DNA of 64,000 nucleotides, taken from the NCBI GenBank assembly GCA_910574455.1, contig CAJSYZ010000008.1, positions 728,637-792,636 on the forward strand. Reading direction: 5' to 3'. Position numbers and translations under genes: made by a program. Below are positions 13,701-25,160 of the stretch, one piece after another. The notes under the pieces are model-generated. The model worked only from the letters and a program-made list of their open reading frames with translations, made no database searches and had not been told where the DNA came from. The DNA is from Trichaptum fuscoviolaceum (Eukaryota > Basidiomycota > Agaricomycetes > Hymenochaetales > Trichaptaceae). Numbering within the stretch: position 1 is the first letter of the stretch; every line of letters starts with the position of its first letter.

Positions 13701-14012
13701 GTTGACTTGGAGTGCAAGAAGCAATAAGTCACTTGAATATTGACTTTTGCAGCAGTGACTTACTCCCATGTCATACCCGATTCTTGTACGGAAAGTCAGC
13801 GAAAAAGTGAGCACTGGAACGTTATTCGGAACCTACCAATTTCAACCTAATTAACGCAGAGCGAATGTCACTATCTAGTCAGAATCAAAGTAAGGTGGTA
13901 GACTCACTTCAACATCGTGCTTGATGCAAAGAATTAGAGGAAAAACTTGCACCGAGGCGAGGTCCTCTGGCGACGGCACGTTGAGCCTCTGATACTCACT
14001 ATCATCCTCCAT
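10702..14012 (-). CDS. YVC1: YVC1/TRPY-type vacuolar cation channel
   Basis: This is a homologue of the fungal TRP channel Yvc1, which releases calcium from the vacuole. The start is the ATG at 14012 and the stop is at 10702. The gene is cut into many small exons; those I resolved near the 3' end are 10702-10797, 10855-11526, 11581-11713, 11764-11798, 11854-11868, 11921-11964 and one starting at 12020. The N-terminal cytosolic domain is followed by hydrophobic segments around LRVPKYNAILEFLNF, WEMIFMVFAAGFILDEY, YIANLWNVFDASFLSI and FPRLAFFTIKNNVVIL. The pore-proximal segment IMWLMVQIWFGNTSL comes next, then LLITILMAILSNTFARIDS. The cytosolic tail has the family segment FSYQPPFNVIAY and ends in a coiled coil (QRLKEEMREVQERQGRIESL). 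Upstream exons were traced by homology of the spliced frame, but not every boundary is certain. One exon is only 15 nt, and the neighbouring intron holds a run of 13 G (11832-11844). Confidence 0.88.
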
Positions 14013-14267
14013 GATGTGGAACCGGGAAGCACTTTTGGCGTGAGACGAAGGAAGAAGTAGACGAGCTTAAGATGTGGTCAACTCAGTCGCTGCACCAGTG
14101 GAACCGAGGTCATTCTTATAGTACTTTCATGAAACGCATGCACAACAATTTTAGCCTGAAGATCCGGAGAGTAAAGCAGCCGTGGGAACTCCCATTAATT
14201 TTAGGCGCCCATTTAGCGCTCTCTCGCAACATCAACATACATGTACAGATCAAGTTTCAATTACATT

Positions 14268-15326
14268 TTAGTTGGCTTCTCCTTTCTTCTGACGTTCCCC
14301 AAATATTCCAGTTCCTACTCTAACGATGTCGCTGCCAGCGCGTAACGCAACTTCAAAGTCGCTCGACATACCCATACTCATCAGAATTCTTCCGTTCTGA
14401 CCCCAGTTATCCGCTTGAGGAAGAACATTTCCCATGTGGCGTTCCAGGACATCCCGAGTGCGCTTCAAGGCCTCGAAATCACGGTTTTCATCCGTCTGCG
14501 ATAGCGACTCGGTAATCGACCCGATAGTCATTAGTCCTTGTAATCGAAGGCGGGGGCATTTTTCTAGGATATGCCTCGCGGTCACGATCAACTCAGAATC
14601 GGCTGGCGAATCTTCCGATAGTGGTGCGAGGCCAGACTTCGAGTCCTCTCCTGAGGTGTTGACTTGTAGCAGAACGTTAAGGGGGGAGGAGTCGCGATCG
14701 GCTGGCAGAGCTTTGTTCACAGCTTCCGCGGCTTTGATTGACGATATGGTCTGGATTGTGTGCAGGTTTGGTATAGCTGATATCAATCCGCAATATTAAT
14801 ATGAGTAGATACCGTGCATTCTGGCGAACGTACAGGCAAGAATCTTTGATTTGTTTGTTTGTAAAGTTCCAATGAAGTGCCATCGAATATCTTGAGGTAG
14901 CTTCAATTCGCAAGACCCAGGACAATGAAGCGAACGCAAAATTAATATTATTTCTATGAGTCAATATTCATGCTTAATTGTAATCAATGGAGACAGGCAT
15001 AAGCGCACCTGCTTCGCTTTGTCAACGAGCTCCTGGACGTAGTTCTCCCCGAAATCGCGCTGCCCTTGCTCATAGCATGCCAGAATGTCAGAGGAGGGTT
15101 TATACTTCGATACAGCCACCAGTAGGGGTCCTGAATCTGCCCGAGATGACGAAGCCTCTCTAACGCGACGACGAATATCTTCTAAGTTCGCAGCAAGGTC
15201 CGCTGCACGATCTGGAGACGCAGATGAGACTGTCAAAGATGAACTCATGGAAAACGCAAATCTGCGATAAAGTGATTTGTTCGGTGTCTTCAGAAAGTAT
15301 CTATAAACAGATAAAGCCCTTCGCAT
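14268..15326 (-). CDS. Pyridoxal-phosphate homeostasis protein, YggS/PROSC family
   Basis: This is a small single-domain PLP-binding protein that buffers free pyridoxal 5'-phosphate. Exons are 15009-15326, 14834-14900 and 14268-14776, giving 297 residues, somewhat longer than the usual 230-260. The extra length is an N-terminal stretch rich in Arg, Tyr and Ser (MRRALSVYRYFL...), which resembles a mitochondrial presequence; a second Met (MSSSLTV) could start a cytosolic form. The domain shows LLVAVSKYKPS with the PLP lysine, DFGENYVQELVDKA, IRWHFIGTLQTNKSK, the strand NVLLQVNTSGEDSKSG, the LQGLMTIG loop, and the phosphate-binding end LMSMGMSSDFEVALRAGS followed by VRVGTGIFG. These are diagnostic. 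Intron 1 is 108 nt, longer than most here. The gene diverges from the FetB-like gene at 15650. Confidence 0.93.
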
Positions 15327-15454
15327 CAACGTTTAAAGTCAGAGAGAAAGCGAGAGGTCTGCAAATTCAAGTTGTGTTGTGCTTTGCAACTTCAAGTTGA
15401 TTCTGGAAGTGACGACATGCGTGACAGGCACTGCCGCTGTCACGGCCTACTAGT

Positions 15455-15470
15455 TGTCACATATGTGACA
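15455..15470. promoter_or_regulatory. Perfect 16-bp palindrome in divergent promoter
   Basis: TGTCACATATGTGACA reads the same on both strands. It lies in the 323-bp gap between the divergent starts at 15326 and 15650. A dimeric transcription factor site is an inference; the CATATG core is an E-box. Further TGAC/GTCA half-sites lie just upstream (about 15408-15445). Confidence 0.4.
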
Positions 15471-15649
15471 AATAGTTGGACGTCTATTATTAGAACTCAT
15501 GCTTTCAATCATGAAGTGCGTCATGTAGCACCATTCACCGTCCCATCGCCGTGCGCAATTATTATCCGAGTCAACAGCATTGACGAGCTAACCTTGCCCC
15601 GCCTTCCGGGCGACAATCAGGGTATCCCAAGCTTCCAACTCAACTAACC

Positions 15650-18245
15650 ATGGATGATCCTGGCTCGGGCGCACAAACTCATCTATCATGGGCGAACGTT
15701 GGACTTGCCTTTCTTTTTGTCGCATTCGACGCCGGCGTATCACAAGGTCTAGGACTAGGTGTCGGCTTGCCTCTCATCACGGCGGCTACGCGATGTATCA
15801 TACAGTTGACCCTTATGTCTCTCGTATTGGCAAAGGTTTTCGAGTCTGAGAATCCTTGGGGTGTGGCAGCCCTAGCAGGTAGGTCAAGACCATATATCTC
15901 CATTTCATGGTGTTTGATAATATCTGAAGTCCTCTTAAATATATTGGGAGCTGCGGAAGTCAGTGAGTACTCAACAGTTGAACTTCCGGTTTCCGTGGCT
16001 GAGCGCCTGTGTTCTGTGCTTGCGTAGACGTGAATAAAGCGAAGTTTCGATTTGCACATATGGTGTGTCACTCAACCCCCCTTTCGTTTCTCCAGCTTAC
16101 ACTACCTCGGACGTTACATAGTTTCCCATCACATTATTCTCCATGCTGTGTGGAACAATTCCAGTCGCTGTCGTTGGAGCCAAGCTCGCAATGGCTGTCG
16201 AGCCGGTGTGGAAGCCCGACCAGTTTAGTCAGTCGGAAGAATTTCTCCAATTTCTGTGGCTTCAGCTAATGTGCTGTGAATAGTACCGGTTGTTGGCATG
16301 CTATGTGGCGCGACAGTGTCTGCAGTGATAATTGTTCTAAACTATGTCCTAAAGGAGATTTAGTGAGTTAATTTCCGAGGCTTTCACCCCTGTAGCGCAA
16401 GCTCTGAGGACGCTCTGCACAGTATCTTGCTAATTAGAAATTTCTCATAGTGAAAACAGAGATAAGGTTGAGACTTATCTCGCCTTTGGTGCGACTCGAT
16501 TCGAGGCGTGCCAGCCAGTAGCAAAGGAGGCACTTCGACTGGCACTCACGCCGCCAATTAATCAGATGAGGCGAGTCATATTTCCGTGTTTCTTCCTTAG
16601 CCGAACCTCTCGTTTTCCTTCTGCGCACTATCGAGTGCCTGTTCTTCATCTTCTTGGATTGGTATACGTGAGATCTTCTGCCTTCTAGTTTCGACGAGGC
16701 GTTCGAACATCTCCTGCACTGTCGAGCGAAGTCGCCCACGGATGAGCTTCTCCCTTTTATTCCTCCGCGGTTGTTTGACTCGTTCGCTGGAATGGCGTGC
16801 CCTATTTGCTTTCGCTCTGATACATCTTAAGTCGTTGGAAGTCCAACTCAATGCTTCGTAGCATATCATGGCCGAGCTACCGGGTTGTTCTGACCTTTTT
16901 TTGACCATCTCCATGGAGCGTTCTGATTGCTCAATCTGTTGCTTCTCACGCACTCGAATCTTCGTCCACCTCTCCCCCGCACCTTCGATTGCTTTCAGTC
17001 CAAGAAGTGACAGCAGAATAATACCATCGCGATTTATTGTGGCGGTAGTGGTATTCGCCTTATAGGTTCCGTCGTATACGCGGCTATTACTTCTTTCGTC
17101 AAAACAATCTCTCACAACATTTGCCCCCCTTATCAAAACACCATTCAGAATTTTATGCAATGCGACCTCGCCGGGTCTACAATACGACAGGCCGTCTCAA
17201 CAGTTTAAAGAAGGCTGCCAAGTCCACAATATGTTCATGCTGCGTTCTCTTTTCTTTCACATCATCACCATCACGGTGGATTCTCTCAGTTCATGTCATC
17301 AGTTTACCTATTCTGGGTTGCTCAGTATCGTCTGCTTCTCGAGTTGAAGAGGTCAGGCCCCCGAGTACACTTTCATCTCTCGATCGACGTTCAATACAGT
17401 TTGCGAGAAGATCTATCTATGTGTCGTCGCGCTGGAAATAGGCCAGGTTACTTCGTTTTTGCGTTGTCCCTGATCGGACTGAAGTAATACGGACTACTGC
17501 TGAGGGAATGCGGGTTGTGTAAGGTCGCGGAGTTTTGAGCCGTCAGTCGTACGAGGTCGTAAGATCCGATATTAGAATGGGCAGCCGGGAGAGCTGCTGC
17601 TTGGCCTGCGGAAGGATCATTTATTTCGCGAAAATTCCTCGTAAAGGTTACGTGTACTCTTGCTGATCGTCAGAGCAACTGGCGTTGGATATCGACAAAC
17701 GTGCTTGGATATCCCGTGTTTTTGTGTTCGCGTCTTGCGGACGGATCTTTCAGTAACTCGTCTTATGTTCGCCTTAAGTTTACCCGTCCTTCCTATCGCC
17801 TCTAATTTCATCGGACCTTTCCTCTCTATTACTCTCTTGTGTCCTTACGCTGACTTTCACCTCTGCTTTTCACAGCGTACTCGGTATAATCGCTATCCCA
17901 GGCATGATGACAGGCGCAATCCTCGGCGGGGCGTCCGTGCAGCAGGCCGCCAGGCTACAGATGGTCATTATGTTTATGATTGCCGCGGCCGGTGCACTCG
18001 CTTCGATACTCGTCACTGTCCTCACTCTGGGCGTCGTAGTCGACACGGACCATCGTGTGCGTGCCGAGCGCATCGACTCCCGACCTCATTGGGTATGGCG
18101 AGGCAGAAGCGCCCTGGGCAAGAAGCTTGGGGTGCTCCTCGAGGCTGGTGCTGATAAGGTGAAGGGCGTCTTTAGGAGGAAAGAGGCCGTGGGGGAAGAA
18201 GGGACTACGAACGGGGAAAGAGATGGTTTGCTGGGCGGTAGGTGA
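15650..18245 (+). CDS. FetB/UPF0014-type ABC transporter permease (iron export-like)
   Basis: This multi-pass membrane protein belongs to the YbbM/FetB family, whose bacterial member exports iron with an ABC ATPase. Exons are 15650-15878, 15930-15962, 16028-16062, 16122-16227, 16284-16362, 16451-16570 and 17876-18245, giving 323 residues. Family segments are visible: WANVGLAFLFVAFDAG at the start, LLNILGAAEV, NKAKFRFAHM, ENRDKVETYLAFGATRFEA (the cytoplasmic loop), then INQM joined across the last intron to SVLGIIAIPGMMTG, then GASVQQAARLQMVIMFMIAA. The last intron is 1305 nt and begins with GC, not GT. The join gives exactly the family sequence, which is why I trust it despite its size. The C-terminal 70 residues are polar and cytosolic. 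The fungal substrate is unknown; iron is inferred from the bacterial family. Confidence 0.85.
16571..17875 (+). other. 1305-nt GC-AG intron with antisense open frame and 18S-end-like 17-mer
   Basis: This intron of the FetB-like gene is about twenty times the local norm. On its minus strand it carries a long open frame (16597-17160, no ATG at its open end). The predicted product is rich in Arg, Glu and Gln. At 17605-17621 it contains CCTGCGGAAGGATCATT, identical to the conserved 3' end of 18S rRNA as I know it. The last 60 nt (pyrimidine-rich, ending TTTTCACAG) look like an ordinary intron end, so an insertion into a short intron is plausible. I see no clear terminal repeats. Confidence 0.6.
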
Positions 18246-21200
18246 TTTCACATCTTGCTCGCAGCTGATGCAACCTGCAAAAGAATGTGCCGAGGGGGAG
18301 AAACGGGGTCGCTAACATGGCCATTACCTCGACCTTCCTTTCCTCACGCACGGTCACCAAAAGATCTGTTGTATTTCACTACCAGCACGCTCATCCGTGC
18401 TGTGGACGCATGAATGGACTGTTCCACAATTTCTTTAAATTTCATTTTGCGTGTGTGATGGACTAACGCTGATGTAGCTTGGATGGAACAAATCAAATGC
18501 GCGAACACCTTCTTGAACTCTTCGGCTTCTGGACATATTGGGCACGTATGGTGCAATACTGTATCGGGACGTCGATCAACACGCGTCCCCACCTTCCCGG
18601 CACCTGCCGAGGCGATACTGCGGTCTGTGCCCATCTCGTACGTGCTTCTCTATTCAACTCAAGTTCGAAGTTGTCTCAAGATAACAATTTGAATATGTGC
18701 CTCAACGTTAGTGTCTCTCTATGTAGACATTCGGCGACCTTGGTGGACATCAGGGCGTTGACAGGATCTATGAGCTCACTGGAGGGTATTCTGAGCGTTT
18801 TGGACTTTGCCCGCTCGCGTAGATGGCAGTGTTCTCTAATATACATCCATCAACGTCCTGAATCTTATCTATGGCAACACCGCCTATGTCTCGGCGAGAA
18901 GCGATAATTATACATCCTCTGTATACTAGCACCTGCGGCACGAGGCGACATTCTTCCCATCCCATTTCCGCCAAATCTCATCTCATACGACAATGCGGTC
19001 GAGACACCCATCACATTACATTGGGAGCGCGTAAAGGGGCGCCGCCGGTCCTTGAGTCTTCCCTGTCAGCGGAGATGCGGGTCTCTGTCATAAGCACCGA
19101 TCAATCATTGTTCGAACAAAGTTTGGACGAAGTGCTCGTGCTTCGAAAGTGATGGTTGCTGCCACTGGTGGTGGTTGCCACCCTCGAATCCGTCGACATC
19201 AGAACGTGCTGTCCTTATGTGTGAGTTTCTCGAGGATCGCTCTACGTTGTTTACGTCTTTTGTGTTTGGTGGCTTGTGGTCATCAGAGTGCGATGCACCG
19301 GTGCATTGTCTGTCCTGTGATCTGGCTCGGATGTGCTTTATGTGGCGCACAGATTGTCTCGCGCACGAAGCGTGGCATCTGTGTAACAAGCTCTAGGCCT
19401 CTCCTCGTCTGTCTCTTTGCGTTCTTAGATTGAATGGGTCAGCCCAAATTGCAGTGATCGCATCGTCCAGTTAGGGTGCTTCGGAAGCTTTTGGACTTGT
19501 CCAAAAATACTAAAAGTGAGTAGCCCCCCTTTTCTCTCGGTGACTATCTCACGATGGCTTGTTGATGATTTAATTTAATTAGTGTACGACACGACAAAGG
19601 CAGTTGAGCAGAGTGCATTTGATCTATTCTGGAATGTGCATCATCTCTGAACGTATGTAGATCCACCCCATATCTGCGCAGACACCTTTTTTGACGAGCG
19701 AGCTATGTAATTAATTAATATGCCGAAATTTCATTAGCCATTCGACGGGTAGATGTGCGGAGTTTATTGGAGGGTACAGATTTTCGAAACGGTGTTGTTT
19801 AGTTTTATGAACTTGGCACCCTGATGTCGTAATACTCATTTTCTTCGAAGGGTTGGGCATATGGCGGTGGTCGGTGGTCGGTAATATGTTTGTCGCGGTA
19901 TGATGATACTGCGATTTATTCCCAGCAAAAGTGAGGTGCAATGGCCCCGGGTACTATTTCAACGAAGGTTTCAGGGTGCCGGGCGTGTTTCTGAGACTAG
20001 TGTGAGCTGAGCAAATGCGGAAGAGATATGAGGCCTGTTGATCCATATATATTCATTCATTGTGGAATCTATACGTAAAGAGCGCGAGTTAATCCGACAT
20101 CCTGAAGAATTGTCTTTTCAATATGTGTGGAACACTAGGTACAGTTTCCTGATGTGAGGCCTGGCCACAGCTCAGCTCGTGCACGTTTTGGATTAGCAGG
20201 ACGGCGAGAATACGTAAAGAGGCTCGGTCATTTTTTCCTTTCGGAATACTACGCGGGCCACGGAATGTACATACCGTCAACTTAATTGTACATACTGTAT
20301 ATTGGATACAATCATCGTACTTATCTCGAGGCACGCCCGATCTGATTGCGGAGTCGGGGTCTGAGTAGGATCACAATGAAGGATTATTGATCCCGAGCAG
20401 ACAGAGAGAGCTGCCTGTACATATGTAAGCTTAAGCTTTGATTGATTGTGTACTGGATTCGCCGGATTTTTTTGAAACAGGAGTTCGGGCGTGCATGCAG
20501 GAGGGCCCTCAAGATGCTATGTAGTTCGTCTTTTGCGTAATATGTGCCCGTGCCTTCGGCTCATGAGATAGACGGTGACGATACGAATCGACGATCACTG
20601 GCCCGTGATGGTCTGCCAGTGTGGCCGGTATCCCGTAATGTATGTTCGAAACCTCTTCTTATAGGCTTTCAGTTTGCAATCCCGGCAGTTCATTCACCCA
20701 TAGTACAGAAGATCAGATGATGGATAGACAGCATGTGGGTATGTGCACATCATTTCTTAGTAGATATTTTCTGCCAGTGGAGAGAAGGGATGTTCAAGTT
20801 TTGAAAGCGGACTCGGATGACAGTGACGAGTTCAGGGTCGCATGATCGCCCGCGGCCCGGCTGGGCCTGCTAATGCCGAGCGTACTGGCAGCAGGCTTTT
20901 GCATCCGTCTTTGCATCCATCATCTTCCTCGCAATCAAGCTTCCTTCCACTGAAAGTAGACAATGAATAAGATCGCATACAGGTAGGAACGTTGATCTGA
21001 TAGACATTTGCAGTAAATGCATTTCATCTCATTTTGTCTTGTTTTTATCACTGGCAGTTGCCATCCCCCGGCCAGCTCGGTAGCATGATTGAATCGAGAC
21101 TACATAGTCTCCTGTATGGGCCTTATTATCTGCTACTGGGAATGAATTCCCCAGCTGGAGGCTGAGGCTGGTGATTATTCTCAAGTATGTATTTTTCTTT

Positions 21201-21822
21201 TGTTGATGCGCAATACCGTAACCGTATCTGACGACAACAACCCCGTATGCCATTATGCATTATATAGTACAGCACAAGATTGGAGAATTTCCTGCCATGT
21301 GAAAGAGCTTCAAGTGAACATACGCAAGGAGCCTGAGGTCAGAATTTCTCATCAACTGGGCACCGGTGAGTGTCGGATCTCAAGCCTGCCCCCCCATTAC
21401 ATGAATGGGTGATTTTAATCGACAACAAAGTCACCATCCAGCGATACTGCTATCCGTGAAGCCGTTGCCAATACAACTATGCCTGTGGACGCCGAGGAGC
21501 AAGGGGTGTGCGGGCGAAGAGTGTTCATGAATACGAAGAACTTCGTTCTACGCCTCCACGGCGCATATCACAAGTAGAAACCACATGGCATACATATGCG
21601 CTATCGAGTACTGGAAGTATGTTCTGTGATAGATGAGGTCCAGGCCCAGAGGAAAGATTGCTATTGGCGTGCATTTACATGCACGTACCTTCAAAGCGCA
21701 TACAGCATACCATATCAATGACTCGGAAAATCCGCAGAGCATTTGCTGGGCGATGGGCAATTAACACACGGAGCGGAATCATGATGGTTCCTCGGGATTC
21801 GGGGCCGGGCACTACTGGTTCA

Positions 21823-21868
21823 CGACTCGGACTCGGACTCGGACTCGGACTCGGACACGGACACGGAC
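21823..21868. repeat. Short hexamer tandem array (GGACTC)n / (GGACAC)n
   Basis: About five GGACTC units run into two GGACAC units. It is a plain microsatellite-like array; the minus strand would read as Ser-Pro repeats, but no gene supports this. Confidence 0.85.
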
Positions 21869-22960
21869 CTGCGGGTTGACACAACTTGAATCATCATGAG
21901 AAGACGTGAACGCCGCGGTGAATTCCAAACCAGCACCCGCGGTCACGGCACTACATACACGCCTACTAAGTATGATGGTAGCCGATAGAATGCGGAGGTT
22001 TGGACACTGCGAAAGGGAGGCTCAGCGAATGGAGGGATTGCTTGGTGAGTCGTGAGCGCTAACGCCTTCCCGCGAACCTTCACCACTGCCTCTGCCAGTG
22101 GCATCTTGCGCTGCCTTGCCAACTTGAATGGCCCTTTACGCGCCATCACGAACGATCCTGATGTTCGTGATGTGGCTTGGTATAGCCGCGCGCGGGCATG
22201 TGACCCCTGCCAGTGGTGCTCTTGCTGCTTGATTTTCGAATCAATGCGAGGGTTGGAAATGGGGTTTCTGGGAGTGCCAGTAGGCAGGTCTGCAGTGTCG
22301 TGACTATATGTATATACCTCGGAGGAGCGGGAGGATTTACTATCCTGAGTGCTGGTGCTGGAATACGCAGAACAGTACTGACGGAATGTAAAACTTGATA
22401 AGATGTATAATCAACTCACCGCCTGTCCAGTAGTCTGGTCAGTGGGTTATAAGAGTTGATATTGCCAGTCACTTGGCCCTGCCAGTGCGGGTCCGAGCCG
22501 GTGTGGCGTCAAGCGTTCTGATCGAGGGCGGGGACAATATGATATATCTTGACTGTGACTCAGGCTCGTCGGCGGTCACAGTCGGTGGACTGCAGCGTCC
22601 CGAAGTTCGACTTGAAGCCTGAGCTGGACTCGGAGACGAAGTGCGGGTGCCAGTGACTGGAGTTTAAGACTAGAATTCTGGGGAGTTCGCTGATCTGTGT
22701 TTACTGTGTTGTGCATAGGAGCGCTCGGACGACGTTCGAGCCGACAGTGGCGTCTGCCAGTGATCGAGGGTTTTGAATGGCTCTGACTCGGCGAGCCTGG
22801 GATAAACGCGACTCTGGAAAAGAAAGAGCTCAAGTGTCACGGTCATACATATGCATATGTACTATGTCCTAGGGAGTCCCGGGCCAGGCACGCCGCATAC
22901 AGCGGCCAGCCTGAGGTGAACGCGAGCCTGAGATCCCCGGCCATCGTCGGTTTTGAGTGT

Positions 22961-22993
22961 TTACTGCTGTTTTCATATTTATACGGAATCGCA
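22961..22993 (+). repeat. Left arm of a 33-bp perfect inverted repeat
   Basis: The arm begins TTACTGCTGTTTTC and ends CGGAATCGCA. Its exact reverse complement lies at 23347-23379. The two arms enclose 353 bp. Similarity stops sharply at both ends of the arms. Confidence 0.9.
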
Positions 22994-23003
22994 CATTTTT
23001 GTT

Positions 23004-23170
23004 GAGGCCCATGTAACGCTAAATGTGACGGCGCTAGACTCCGGATCTAGAGCACCGGGGTGATCCAAGAACAAGCGCCCGCCTAATTGGGAAGATTAGT
23101 AATTTCAGTTAATGAAAGAAAAGCAACAGAAATTTGAGTTCCACAAAATCAGCAACAAAAAAAACACTGC
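23004..23170 (+). repeat. Degenerate tRNA-like sequence with A-rich end, SINE-like
   Basis: Around 23034-23052 an anticodon-stem-like hairpin CTAGA/TCTAG closes a 7-nt loop CTCCGGA, which would give anticodon CCG (Arg). A D-arm-like segment precedes it and a poor T-arm (GGGGTGATCCA) follows. The acceptor stem does not pair, so this is not a working tRNA. An A-rich stretch lies at about 23137-23165. It sits inside the 33-bp inverted repeat. A tRNA-derived SINE remnant is inferred, not proven. Confidence 0.35.
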
Positions 23171-23346
23171 AGAGCTCAGAAGTACTCATGACACCAGAAA
23201 TAAAACCCTTGGGATCCAAACAACAAATATTTTCGAACATCTTTGGCTCGTGAGATATCCGTCCAAGTTTGTCCTTTGACAGTTCTTAGTCAGGACTTCC
23301 CTGTGCCGAGCATCGGCACTGGTCACCAGGAGCTTCGACCCGAAAT

Positions 23347-23379
23347 TGCGATTCCGTATAAATATGAAAACAGCAGTAA
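23347..23379 (-). repeat. Right arm of the 33-bp perfect inverted repeat
   Basis: This is the exact reverse complement of 22961-22993. A transcript through both arms could form a 33-bp perfect stem. Confidence 0.9.
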
Positions 23380-25160
23380 GTGTTCTTGGAATTTGTTGAG
23401 CGTCCGGTAGGACGATAAATGTCACCCAGGTTCTGCCATTGTGTGATAGAGACGCAGTGGTATCGTGAATTTGACTCCATTCGGGGTGCTGAGGTCCGGG
23501 CTGACCGGGGTCCTATCATTAGTACAGTGATTTAGTATATGTCGTATATCGTATAATTAATCCGAACAGGTGGACATCCCAAGCACCGCGTCTGAACATT
23601 AGACAGAATAGGGGGTGCGGGGTCGCATATTGAATGTTGTTTACGCTAGAGAAGGCGGGACGAGCTGAGCTGGAGTGTACGGACATAAATACAGAGGAAG
23701 CCTGTGATAAAGGGGGTTCGAGATTGCCAGTGTATGGCATGATTATATTGGACATTGAATGATGGACGTCGGTCGTCGGTGGACATGCACAGCCAGCTCC
23801 GACCCGGAACTTTGGCGGTGATCTCGGCGAGCACTGTGATAACAGTGCCAGTGTAAATGGTGATGTCGATGCCGTATCTTCGACTGCGTTGAATTTAGAT
23901 ATGATAGGCTGTTCGAACTTCGAAGTGATGGATGTCCGAATCGTGTGGTGAAAGCTGTGAGCTACACACTACTATGCTATGAATGATGTTTTCTAGGGCT
24001 GAGAATATCTATTCATTGCTGGAGCTCAGCAGGCTATCAACTGAATGAGGGGTGCTCACTTCTGCCATCTAACGTTGAAGGCCATGACGTGCCGATCATC
24101 ACCACCGCACGGCGCTGCGCCAACGACCCGGACGACGAGGCTAGCCAGGCCGGCGGCAACGCCAAATACACTCGGAAGCTCTCACAGTGAGATATACGTA
24201 TACATAATATATCATATAGATACTGTGTTCGGCGTTCGCGCGGAGAGATGCGAGATCCCTTCAGGTAGAGCATCCGAGAGCCTGAGTGCGTCCCAGCTGT
24301 CTGTCTATTGTCCGTTAGAAGCGCCACCGTCACCGTGACATTGGGCTGCGAAACAGATCTACGTGCAGATGGTGAGCCTGAGTTATGGGTGTTAGTGTAT
24401 TGTGTTGTATTGTATTGTATATATGCACTGCTACTGGTAGTGTCGCACGGATATACAGACGAGCATAACGCCGGATATGTTTTCTTTACCTCATGCCGGA
24501 GGAGATGAATACATAAGAGCGAAAAGAGGGTGCACCTCAGCTGTTTTCGAAAACTCTGGGACTCAGGCTGGCAGTAAGCATCCGATTTCGATGTAGAAGT
24601 TCAAAAACTATTCCTGTTCCTGTGCCCGGGACCCCAGGGACTGCGGAGCTTTCACCTTCAGCTTCCACCACTGAGATCTCTCTTACTCGTTCCTCATCTC
24701 TCTCTCTTTCCTCTCCTCTTCCTCCTGCTTTCCGCCCTTCCTCAGTTACAGCACGAAATAACGTATCGAACATTGTTATAGGATAGCGCTACTGCGACTG
24801 AGATCAAGTCGAGCGCAAGAGGACACTGGCAGCACCGCGCGTGCACTCCCAATGCCTGCGCCGCTCGGTCTGCCCCTCTGCGTGTGCAGTGCTGTCGACA
24901 ACGGGCGTGAAGAAAGCGGCTTGCAGTAAAGCAGCAGTGAGTTGACGGTACGGACTAGCCACCCGGCGCTTGCTGTGACAGCGCGAAAAAAAATAAGGAC
25001 TGGCAATCAGCCATCGGAAGCAGAAACGCAACGCAACGCAACGCATAAACCTGAACGCATCACACCCAACTTAACGTGCTATATACGCTACTATACATAT
25101 CACTCCCTCTTTTACTCTCTTTTCCTATCTACCCTCACCCCTTGCACTTGCATAGGCTGC

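Larger units (their letters stand above)
18246..25160. other. Gene-poor region of about 6.9 kb
   Basis: No frame here combines length, splice signals and a recognisable domain. The region is marked by the recurring word CTGCCAGTG and its complement (for example at about 20611, 20772, 21052, 22093, 22208, 22484, 22753, 23847 and 24822). It also holds a hexamer array, a 33-bp inverted repeat and a degenerate tRNA-like sequence, listed separately. The last 200-300 bp should include the promoter and 5' leader of the kinase at 25161. Non-coding transcripts cannot be excluded. Confidence 0.55.

Noticed and set aside
18479..18907. 142-codon plus-strand frame downstream of the FetB-like gene
   Set aside because: No ATG at its open end, no domain, no plausible splicing partner.
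21675..21884. Ser-Pro repeat protein on the minus strand
   Set aside because: It is only the translation of the hexamer array.
23004..23080. Functional tRNA-Arg(CCG)
   Set aside because: The anticodon arm is good, but the acceptor stem does not pair and the T-arm is broken. Kept only as a tRNA-like repeat.
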